From positions 1-5,144 of the forward strand of contig LUZO01000322.1 in assembly GCA_001603685.1 (NCBI GenBank): a stretch of 5,144 bases of DNA, read 5' to 3'. Within the stretch, counting starts at the first letter, position 1, and each line of letters begins with the position of its first letter. Both the position numbers and the translations under genes were made by a program. The DNA is from Bacteroidales bacterium Bact_23. Its GTDB lineage: Bacteria; Bacteroidota; Bacteroidia; Bacteroidales; Lentimicrobiaceae. Positions 1 to 5,144 of the stretch are shown here, one piece after another. The notes beneath the pieces were generated by a model, which did no database searches, was not told the origin of the DNA, and was given only the letters and a program-made list of their open reading frames with translations.

Positions 1-9
1 TAGAGAAAG

Positions 10-25
10 TATAGATAAATCTATA
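10..25. promoter_or_regulatory. Palindromic operator candidate I of the hipBA operon
   Basis: A perfect inverted repeat of the form TATAGAT-AA-ATCTATA, with 7-base arms at 10-16 and 19-25. A second copy with one mismatch lies at 50-65, with centres 40 bases apart, or about four helical turns. HipB-type antitoxins are known to repress their own operon by binding short palindromes upstream, so I infer that this is a binding site for the product of 91-381. The surrounding DNA is extremely AT-rich, which raises the chance of accidental palindromes. The repeated sequence of the two copies is what makes the case. Confidence 0.55.
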
Positions 26-32
26 AAATAAC

Positions 33-48
33 TTATATTTTGATATAA
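33..48. promoter_or_regulatory. Middle palindrome overlapping the -33 element
   Basis: An inverted repeat TTATAT-TTTG-ATATAA with perfect 6-base arms. Its four-base centre is exactly the TTTG proposed as the -33 promoter element. It differs in sequence from the two TATAGAT-type palindromes, so it may be a degenerate third operator or simply a chance product of AT-rich DNA. If a protein binds here it would block RNA polymerase directly. Confidence 0.3.
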
Positions 49-69
49 CTATAGATTTAACTATATTTG
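39..69 (+). promoter_or_regulatory. Bacteroidota-type promoter of hipBA
   Basis: TTTG at 39-42, a 19-base spacer, then TATATTTG at 62-69. This matches the known Bacteroidota primary sigma-factor consensus (TTTG at -33, TAnnTTTG at -7, spacer about 19-20) in every fixed position. Transcription would start a few bases after 69, giving a leader of roughly 15 bases before the ATG at 91. The spacer and both boxes are overlapped by palindromes, which fits a repressible promoter. No Shine-Dalgarno motif is visible before the ATG, as is usual in this phylum. Confidence 0.75.
50..65. promoter_or_regulatory. Palindromic operator candidate II, overlapping the -7 box
   Basis: TATAGAT-TT-AACTATA, the same 16-base layout as the site at 10-25, with one mismatch in the right arm (A at 60 where T would complete the palindrome). 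Its right half covers the first four bases of the proposed -7 element at 62-69, so occupancy would exclude RNA polymerase. The left part also forms a 10-base inverted repeat with 16-25 (TAAATCTATA against TATAGATTTA). I infer a role in autorepression by the antitoxin; the site itself is directly visible, the binding is not. Confidence 0.55.
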
Positions 70-90
70 CATGAAGTAAAAGCCTGAAAT

Positions 91-381
91 ATGTACACCG
101 ATTTATACCAGAAATCAGGGAGCGATTTTATCCGGGAATTGGGGGCAAAGTATGGCAACTACCGGAAACGGATGGGTTATACGCAGAAGGAGGTTGCCGG
201 GAAATCAGGGCTAAGTGTGTTCACCATCAGTTCATTTGAGAACGGCTCGTCCACCGGGATTACTCTTTCTTCATTTATCCGGCTGCTTCGCGCAATTGAT
301 TGCCTAGAGGAGATTGATAAATTATTGCCGGAGCTTCCTGAAAGCCCGCGGACATTGTTTAAAAAGCAAAGCAAATTGTAA
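91..381 (+). CDS. hipB: XRE-family helix-turn-helix antitoxin (HipB-like)
   Basis: A 96-residue cytoplasmic DNA-binding protein, predicted to be the antitoxin and autorepressor of the adjoining HipA kinase. A central Cro/C1-type helix-turn-helix spans about residues 18-75. The first helix is rich in Arg, Lys and Tyr, the TQKEVAGKSGL segment (31-41) is the positioning helix, and SVFTISSFENG (42-52) contains the recognition helix and the typical F-E-N-G end. The next part (TLSSFIRLLRAIDCLEEIDKLLPE, described by position: 58-81) is the leucine-rich dimerisation region. The short tail, SPRTLFKKQSKL, is basic, as is common in Bacteroidota antitoxins of this group. The ATG at 91 sits about 20 bases after the promoter -7 box, and an earlier start is unlikely. 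The toxin gene begins 3 bases after the stop, so the two are co-transcribed and probably translationally coupled. The symbol is family-level; overall identity to E. coli HipB is not claimed. Confidence 0.85.
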   Translation: MYTDLYQKSGSDFIRELGAKYGNYRKRMGYTQKEVAGKSGLSVFTISSFENGSSTGITLSSFIRLLRAIDCLEEIDKLLPELPESPRTLFKKQSKL

Positions 382-384
382 GTT

Positions 385-1638
385 ATGGAAACAAATGTGG
401 TAAAGGTAAAGTTATGGGGCATGGATGTGGGTTACCTGTCGTGGGATAAAAAAGCCGGTGCTGCTGTTTTTGAATACGAGCCCTTATTTCTTCAGCAGAA
501 TCTGGATATTGCTCCGCTTACTATGTCCATTTATTCGCCGCGCAGTCAGAAGCAAATGCCCTGGATTGGCAATATGGATGAATTATATCATGGACTACCG
601 CCCATGATAGCGGATTCGTTGCCTGACAGGTGGGGAAGTTCGCTTTTTCAGGCATGGCTGCGCGACAATAATATTTCATCGAAAAAGATAACCCCGGTTG
701 ATCATTTATCTTTTATCGGAAGTCGGGCAATTGGCGCGCTGGAGTTTGAACCTGCCTATAACCTGGGAGATAATTCAGCATTTACGATTGATGTTCAAAA
801 ATTATACGAATTTGCCAGAGAAGTACTGACAGAGTGGGAAGCAACCATCCTGACCCGGGAACAGTCTGTTTTGTGGCAGGATTTGGTAAAGATAAGTTCC
901 TCGCCCGGAGGGAAACGGCCGAAAGCTATTATTGCGCTGAATAAAACTACGGGTGAAGTACTTTCCGGCCAGGGAATGATTCCGGATGGGTTTCAGCATT
1001 ATATTCTCAAGTATGACGATAACTCGGTCTATCCTTATGCAAAACTGGAATATGTTTACTATCTGATGGCTGCAGACGCTGGAATTAATATGATGCCCTC
1101 CGAATTGAGATCATTCGGAAAGGTTACACATTTTCTGACTCAACGGTTCGACCGGAACGGAAATGAGAAAATCCATATCCAAACCCTGGCTGCAATGTCA
1201 CCGCCGGGTGATAGTTATGAAGATATCTTTGGTGTAATCAGGAGGTTGAATATGCCGTACAAGGATAGCCGGCAAATGTATCTGCGGATGCTTTTCAATG
1301 TGATAGCCCGGAATGTGGATGACCATTCAAAGAATTTTTCTTTTATGATGGACAGGCAGGGAGTATGGAGATTATCGCCGGCGTATGATGTAACATTTAG
1401 TGTTGATCTGGATGCCCCGGCCTATTATAACCGCCATTCATTGACCATAAATGGCAAGAATGAAGACATTACCCGCGCTGATCTTGAAAAGGTGGGCCGG
1501 AATAATGATATTCAGGACTTTAAATCGCTGATAGAAGCGGTAGCGGATGCCGTTGCTAATTTTGAAAAATATGCCAAAGAGTTTGATATTGGCAATGAAG
1601 TGATCAGAAAAATCAACAAGGATTTTATCCGGATATAA
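385..1638 (+). CDS. hipA: HipA-family Ser/Thr kinase toxin
   Basis: A 417-residue protein of about the size of E. coli HipA (440), so a full-length single-chain toxin rather than a split HipS/HipT form. Residues about 5-110 form the HipA N-terminal subdomain, including DSLPDRWG (77-84). The rest is the PI3/4-kinase-like HipA C-terminal fold. Visible motifs are the serine loop SSSPGGKRPK (171-180), a probable ATP-binding Lys209 in HYILKYD, QRFDRNG (253-259), the catalytic segment DDHSKNFS (312-319) and SPAYD (331-335). Asp312, Asn317 and Asp335 match E. coli Asp309, Asn314 and Asp332 in order and spacing, so the kinase looks active. HipA of E. coli phosphorylates glutamyl-tRNA synthetase and halts translation; the target here is unknown. 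The start ATG at 385 follows the antitoxin stop by three bases. No frameshift or truncation is seen. By its serine loop it belongs to a branch distinct from E. coli HipA. Confidence 0.9.
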   Translation: METNVVKVKLWGMDVGYLSWDKKAGAAVFEYEPLFLQQNLDIAPLTMSIYSPRSQKQMPWIGNMDELYHGLPPMIADSLPDRWGSSLFQAWLRDNNISSKKITPVDHLSFIGSRAIGALEFEPAYNLGDNSAFTIDVQKLYEFAREVLTEWEATILTREQSVLWQDLVKISSSPGGKRPKAIIALNKTTGEVLSGQGMIPDGFQHYILKYDDNSVYPYAKLEYVYYLMAADAGINMMPSELRSFGKVTHFLTQRFDRNGNEKIHIQTLAAMSPPGDSYEDIFGVIRRLNMPYKDSRQMYLRMLFNVIARNVDDHSKNFSFMMDRQGVWRLSPAYDVTFSVDLDAPAYYNRHSLTINGKNEDITRADLEKVGRNNDIQDFKSLIEAVADAVANFEKYAKEFDIGNEVIRKINKDFIRI

Positions 1639-1868
1639 TTATTATGCAGTAAATGTAAGTTATTGAAATTTAATTTTTTGTAACTAAATCCGTGTCTTTT
1701 GGTTTTTTGCGACCGAAGGGGGCAGGGGCTGAATACTTTCCCCGTCTTGGGCGATAAACCTGTGCCTTTTTACCTCTTACTTTCTACTCCGCCGCAGCGT
1801 ATCATTTCATGCTCCACTATGTCGCGCTCCTGCCTCAATTATTCAGGCAATTCATGCTCCCCTGAAAA
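1639..1868. other. Convergent intergenic region, no supported gene
   Basis: This 230-base gap separates the ends of hipA (+) and the carboxypeptidase gene (-). Up to about 1700 it is AT-rich, with a T-run at 1674-1679 that is not preceded by a GC-rich stem, so I cannot call a classical terminator. A weak AGTTA/TAACT stem (1658-1662 and 1681-1685) surrounds it. From about 1708 onward the composition becomes GC-richer, with G-runs near 1718-1728 and C-runs near 1739-1743. Open frames exist on both strands here, but the + frame starts only at a TTG and runs into the neighbouring gene, and the - frame (1670-1783) has no start codon. Origin unknown; it could be a gene remnant or an intergenic repeat. 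Confidence 0.6.
1806..1860. repeat. Short direct repeat flanking a small palindrome
   Basis: The ten bases TTCATGCTCC occur at 1806-1815 and again at 1851-1860, 45 bases apart. Between them lies a 19-base symmetric element at 1831-1849, TGCCT-c-AAT-T-ATT-c-AGGCA, perfect except for one C:C mismatch pair. No T-run follows the palindrome on either strand, so it is not a standard terminator, though a hairpin at the 3' end of the carboxypeptidase or hipA transcript is possible. Function unknown; both elements are short enough to be chance. Confidence 0.3.
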
Positions 1869-3365
1869 CTACTTCTTTCTGCTGACCGTAAGTATGGGGT
1901 AGATGCTTCTGTTCTCCGTAAGATAAGTGAATTGCGGATAGGTTGCCAGCGAAATCATGGATTCCGGTTCAAGCGCCTGAACCATTATCCTGCCTTTCAA
2001 CTGATTGACCGGCAGTATGATATACTCTTTCAGATTGAATTTCCCGGAAGGCCTGGCAACTGTCTGCGGCAATTGAATGGTATCGTCTTCAAAATCAACG
2101 CTGTAAAAGCCGGTGATCTGCTTCGTTGAAAAATTAAATTTTCCTTTCTTTATTTTGCTGAGGGTTTCAAAGTTCATGGTTTCAATCCATTGCACCAGCA
2201 TTTTATCACCTTTCGGAATCAGATAGGCAAAGGGCGCTTCTACATTTTTCAAACAATGCACTACCGGCCTGAAATCACTAACATTGACGGTGGTGTCTTT
2301 CAGGGTTCTGATGTTAACCAGCGGTAATGGCAGGATGGTTCCATCGCTTTTATGAACGGCCTGTATGCATACTTCTGAACCTTCGGTTTTCGAGCTGATC
2401 AGCGCTCTTTCCTGTCTGACCAACTCTCTGATTTCTACGGAATTCTCTTTTGCAAAACGGAGAAAGCCCATCAGTCCGGATAGCTGGCTGGTTGCACGGA
2501 TTTCGAGATTATCGGTAAACATATCCTCACCGTTCATCCCTTCCTGAATAAAGGAGAGGACTCCCTGGCTCCCGAAACTTTGCCGCCCGTCGTTGATATC
2601 GAAGGTGCTGAAGCGGATGTAATCCACGCCGGGAGGCCCTCCGGGGCAGTACTCAAATGTTGTGTAACCCTTGGAAGCCACCTCCTTCATCACAAAGGGA
2701 AGAGCCGTTTTTTTCTCAAAACCACGAATATTGCCGCCAATATTGTAGTTGGTAAGCGCCCCGAAGGTTACCTGTGCATTTTTCCGGTAACCGTATTTCA
2801 TCCAGCTGTCGCCAAAAGGGGAGTATTCGTGCACATCCACGGTCATATCGAAGTGATTCCTGTCGAAATATGCATGCAATGACTGTGTTTCCGGCTCGGT
2901 GAGTATCAGGTGATTACGATTCAGATCGGTGCTTTTGGCGTTCCTTCTTTGGTTAAGTTCGCCGCCATCAGGGTTTATCTGAGGAATAACGGCAAGGTCA
3001 ATCTGCTCAAACAGATGCCGGTATCCGGGTTTTGAAAGTTCGGAAATCAGCAGAAGCACTGCCTCCTTGCCCGACTGTTCATTGCCATGCTGCTGGGCAA
3101 AAATCAAAACCTTCAGCTTTCCGGTATCCTTGCCAAAACTTCCTTTAGGGAATTCAACCGCATAAATATTCCGCTGCTGAACTGAACTGCCGATGACTCT
3201 GACATCGGCAAAAGCGCTGATTTCGTTCAAAAAAGCTACAATCTCGCCATATTCCGAGATGGTTTTAAACCCTTCGGACTGTGCAGGAGTGGCAGGCAGG
3301 CTTTGCGCCCGGGCCCCTGTTGCCAGCGCAAACAGCAGGCAGGCGGTTGTAAAAAAGTGCTTCAT
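1869..3365 (-). CDS. Secreted M14-family zinc carboxypeptidase
   Basis: A 498-residue exported metallopeptidase, predicted to remove C-terminal residues from peptides in the periplasm or outside the cell. Residues 1-20 are a Sec signal peptide with a Lys-His start, a hydrophobic core and an ARA|Q cleavage site; Cys9 lies inside the core and is not a lipobox. The catalytic domain covers about 25-285. HGNE (93-96) gives zinc ligands His93 and Glu96, NPDG is at 131-134, Arg141-Asn142 and DLNRN (147-151) match the substrate-carboxylate site, DVHEY (177-181) gives His179 as third ligand, and Glu275 in FIQEG is the likely catalytic base. The remaining 210 residues form an extra C-terminal domain common in M14 proteins of this type, with YLIP (381-384) and LEPES (465-469). 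The ATG at 3365 is chosen because the 15 residues added by the upstream TTG at 3410 would precede the signal peptide and overlap the transporter gene. It is the second gene of the operon. Exact substrate unknown. Confidence 0.88.
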   Translation of the reverse strand: MKHFFTTACLLFALATGARAQSLPATPAQSEGFKTISEYGEIVAFLNEISAFADVRVIGSSVQQRNIYAVEFPKGSFGKDTGKLKVLIFAQQHGNEQSGKEAVLLLISELSKPGYRHLFEQIDLAVIPQINPDGGELNQRRNAKSTDLNRNHLILTEPETQSLHAYFDRNHFDMTVDVHEYSPFGDSWMKYGYRKNAQVTFGALTNYNIGGNIRGFEKKTALPFVMKEVASKGYTTFEYCPGGPPGVDYIRFSTFDINDGRQSFGSQGVLSFIQEGMNGEDMFTDNLEIRATSQLSGLMGFLRFAKENSVEIRELVRQERALISSKTEGSEVCIQAVHKSDGTILPLPLVNIRTLKDTTVNVSDFRPVVHCLKNVEAPFAYLIPKGDKMLVQWIETMNFETLSKIKKGKFNFSTKQITGFYSVDFEDDTIQLPQTVARPSGKFNLKEYIILPVNQLKGRIMVQALEPESMISLATYPQFTYLTENRSIYPILTVSRKK

Positions 3366-3387
3366 AAAGCCGGTTAATGGTTGATTA

Positions 3388-4989
3388 TCAGAACCCTGTA
3401 AGCGGAACAAGCACGGTTGGAAGCAGCAGCAGCCATCCCAGAATTACCAGTACAAGAATCAGTTTCCAGCCCCAGCTGAACCACTTGTTGAACGGGATGC
3501 GGGCAATTTCGAGTACGCCGATCAGCACGCCCGAAGTCGGGGTAATCATGTTTGTAAAGCCGTCGCCGATGTGGAAAGCGGTTACCGTAGCCTGTTTCGA
3601 GAGGCTTACCATATCCGAGATATCTCTGAGGATCGGCATGATAAGCGCTGCCTTGGCGGTTCCCGAGGTGATGATCATATTCAGTCCCGACTGGAAGGCG
3701 TACATCATGGTAAGGGTGGTGATTTTGCCGGTTCCTGCAATGGAATTGGAGATTCTGTAGAGAATGGTATCAATGATTTTTCCGTCTTCAAGAATTACGA
3801 TAATTCCGCCGGCAAGTCCCACCACGAGGGCGGCCGACATGATATCCTTTGCTCCGGTAATGAACGATTTGGTGATCTCGTTGGCATCCTTGCCCATTGA
3901 TGCGCCAGCGGCAAGTGCCATGGCGAAGAACAGTGCCGCCAGTTCGAGCAGCCCCCATTCAAAGCCGGTTACACCGATTACCAGAAATAGAATGGTGAAA
4001 ATCAGAATGTTGAGTACAAATGCCTGAACCGATTTTTTCGCTGCCATATAACCGGTAACGGCAAAAAGAACGGCCATAACCGGAAGTGCCGGGATGGTAA
4101 ATGCGCCTGCTCCCAGCTTGATCTGATTCAGGGGGAAGATGATGGCGCTTGCTGTGATGGCTGCCAGTATGGCAAAGTAGGCGAACCAGGTTGAGCCAAC
4201 CGATTTTTCCGAAATCTGGGTGTTGGCCTTGGCGCTGTGCTCACGCCAGTAGGCGTCGTTTGAGTAAACAATCGAACGCTCGGGGTTCTTCTTCACCCGG
4301 GCGGCGTACCACAAAACATATCCTATACCCACAATATTCACGACTATCCAGATCAGGAAGCGGTACTCCAGGCCCGAGAAAAGCTGAATGCCCGCAATCT
4401 CCTGTGCGATTCCCAGGGTGAACGGATTCATGAGGCAGCCGGCAAATCCCAGCCCCGCACCAACAAAACACATACTTACCCCCACAATGGAGTCGTAACC
4501 CATGGTGATGGCCATGGGCACAAAAATGATGACAAAGGCAATGGTCTCCTCACTCATGCCGAAAATGGCGCCGAAGAAGCTGAAAATCAGCATAACCGAA
4601 GTGATGATGATGTTGTTGACGCCCAGAAAACGGATTACCCGGTATTTGTTGAAGCGGTTGCTCTTTTCCAGAAAAGCATAAACCCCCATATCGATGGCTT
4701 TGCTCTCGTTTAGAATCCAGAAAGCGCCGCCAAGAATCAGAATAAATACAATGATTTTTGGGGTTCTGACAAATCCCTTGTAAAATGCCGAGAAAATCTG
4801 CCAGGTTTGCGGCGCATTCTCGGTGTACTGGAATGAGTTGGCTACGATCACTTCGCTTTCGCCGCCCGAGGTGATTATGGTCTCCCGTTCGAAACTGCCG
4901 CCCGGCACAAACCAGGTGAAAACGGCAGCAACCACAATGATGGAGAAGATAATTACATAAGTGTGAGGGATTTTGAATTTTCTCGCCAT
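3388..4989 (-). CDS. yfcC: YfcC/DcuC-family multi-pass membrane transporter
   Basis: A 533-residue inner-membrane protein of the YfcC branch of the DcuC (C4-dicarboxylate carrier-like) family; relatives have been annotated as dicarboxylate carriers or basic-amino-acid antiporters, so the substrate is open. The N-terminus, KFKIPHTYVIIFS, then a hydrophobic helix ending FVPGG, is characteristic. I count about 12-14 hydrophobic segments, roughly at 10-30, 78-94, 122-142, 148-165, 168-188, 208-230, 267-285, 297-315, 321-340, 345-363, 384-401, 425-452, 480-498 and 507-530, with a hydrophilic loop at 231-266. Paired conserved motifs suggest two inverted halves: GMSEETIAF (144-152) and NPFTLGIAQEIAG (188-200) in the first, SGLNMIITSGTAK (434-446) and GDGFTNMITPTSG (475-487) in the second. 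The ATG at 4989 is preferred over the TTG at 5019, because homologous proteins begin near MARKFK and the TTG lies in the probable promoter. The peptidase gene follows 22 bases after its stop. The symbol names the family only. Confidence 0.85.
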   Translation of the reverse strand: MARKFKIPHTYVIIFSIIVVAAVFTWFVPGGSFERETIITSGGESEVIVANSFQYTENAPQTWQIFSAFYKGFVRTPKIIVFILILGGAFWILNESKAIDMGVYAFLEKSNRFNKYRVIRFLGVNNIIITSVMLIFSFFGAIFGMSEETIAFVIIFVPMAITMGYDSIVGVSMCFVGAGLGFAGCLMNPFTLGIAQEIAGIQLFSGLEYRFLIWIVVNIVGIGYVLWYAARVKKNPERSIVYSNDAYWREHSAKANTQISEKSVGSTWFAYFAILAAITASAIIFPLNQIKLGAGAFTIPALPVMAVLFAVTGYMAAKKSVQAFVLNILIFTILFLVIGVTGFEWGLLELAALFFAMALAAGASMGKDANEITKSFITGAKDIMSAALVVGLAGGIIVILEDGKIIDTILYRISNSIAGTGKITTLTMMYAFQSGLNMIITSGTAKAALIMPILRDISDMVSLSKQATVTAFHIGDGFTNMITPTSGVLIGVLEIARIPFNKWFSWGWKLILVLVILGWLLLLPTVLVPLTGF

Positions 4990-5016
4990 GATGTCGTCTT
5001 GTGATAAAATTTCTGT

Positions 5017-5047
5017 CAAGAATACGAAAAAAAAGCCTTTCCGGAAA
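5017..5047 (-). promoter_or_regulatory. Candidate promoter of the transporter-peptidase operon
   Basis: Read on the - strand, TTTC (5047-5044), a 19-base spacer and TATTCTTG (5024-5017) match the Bacteroidota consensus TTTG / TAnnTTTG with one mismatch in each box and the right spacing. Transcription would begin near 5010, leaving a leader of about 20 bases before the ATG at 4989. The alternative TTG start at 5019 would lie inside the -7 box. The remainder up to the window end (5048-5144) is AT-rich with no gene I can support. The match is imperfect, so treat it as a candidate. Confidence 0.4.
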
Positions 5048-5144
5048 ATTAAAGTATAAAAATCATTGTTGTTGGCGGTTGTTACTGCAATTCATTCACG
5101 GAAAATCAATACTTTTACCATAGATAGTACCGACAGTTTTATAA

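Noticed and set aside
1658..1685. Possible rho-independent terminator after hipA (AGTTA/TAACT arms around a T-run)
   Set aside because: The stem is five AT-rich pairs with an 18-base loop and the T-run is inside the loop, not after the stem.
1670..1783. A 37-codon stop-to-stop frame on the - strand with a basic, proline-rich translation
   Set aside because: No ATG, GTG or TTG start codon lies in the frame and an in-frame stop lies directly upstream. It is kept only as a possible remnant in the findings.
1699..1902. A 67-codon open frame on the + strand in the intergenic region
   Set aside because: It starts only at a TTG, has no recognisable domain, is rich in Ser and Cys without pattern, and runs into the antisense of the carboxypeptidase 3' end.
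2580..2882. A 100-codon + strand frame opposite the carboxypeptidase
   Set aside because: The - strand frame here encodes the conserved M14 motifs. The + frame shows no domain and is best explained as an antisense shadow.
3366..3410. A TTG-initiated N-terminal extension of the carboxypeptidase
   Set aside because: The extension would place 15 polar residues before a clear Sec signal peptide and overlap the transporter gene by 23 bases. The ATG at 3365 gives a normal signal peptide and a 22-base gap.
4191..4471. Overlapping frames of 76 codons on both strands inside the transporter gene
   Set aside because: They lie within the conserved transporter coding sequence and have Arg/Pro/Ser-rich or Cys-rich translations typical of out-of-frame reading.
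5110..5117. TACTTTTA as a -7 box of a + strand promoter leading out of the window
   Set aside because: The position where the -33 TTTG should lie (5087-5090) reads GCAA, and no + strand gene is visible before the window ends.
5118..5131. Another copy of the TATAGAT operator half-site near the window end
   Set aside because: Only ATAGAT is present, without a matching second arm, so it is not a palindromic site.

Overview
The window looks like chromosomal DNA from a member of the Bacteroidota. The evidence is a near-perfect Bacteroidota-type promoter (TTTG, 19 bases, TATATTTG) in front of the first gene, start codons without a recognisable Shine-Dalgarno sequence, and protein types typical of that phylum. 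I see no RNA gene, CRISPR array, insertion sequence or phage gene. Species cannot be told from the sequence alone.

Left part (1-1638, + strand): a two-gene HipBA-type toxin-antitoxin module. A very AT-rich leader holds the promoter and three short palindromes. Two of these are copies of one 16-base site, and the array covers both promoter elements, as expected for an autoregulated operon. It is followed by a 96-residue XRE-type helix-turn-helix antitoxin (91-381) and, three bases later, a full-length 417-residue HipA-family Ser/Thr kinase toxin (385-1638) whose catalytic residues look intact.

Middle (1639-1868): a 230-base convergent intergenic region. It has an AT-rich tail after hipA, then a more GC-rich stretch of unknown nature carrying a 10-base direct repeat and a small palindrome. 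I find no convincing gene and no classical terminator there.

Right part (1869-5144, - strand): a two-gene operon read right to left. First comes a multi-pass YfcC/DcuC-family inner-membrane transporter (3388-4989). After 22 bases comes a secreted M14-family zinc carboxypeptidase (1869-3365) with a signal peptide and all its active-site motifs. A plausible but weaker Bacteroidota promoter precedes the transporter. The simplest reading is a peptide-degradation and amino-acid or carboxylate-uptake pair: the peptidase cuts peptides outside the inner membrane and the transporter moves a product, though its substrate is not determined.

For both - strand genes the longest open frame begins at a TTG. 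I prefer internal ATG starts, at 4989 and 3365, on protein and promoter grounds. I do not see an obviously new biological system. The most informative points for follow-up are the operator array of the toxin-antitoxin operon, the unusual phosphoserine-loop sequence of the HipA protein, the transporter-peptidase pairing and the unexplained intergenic block.
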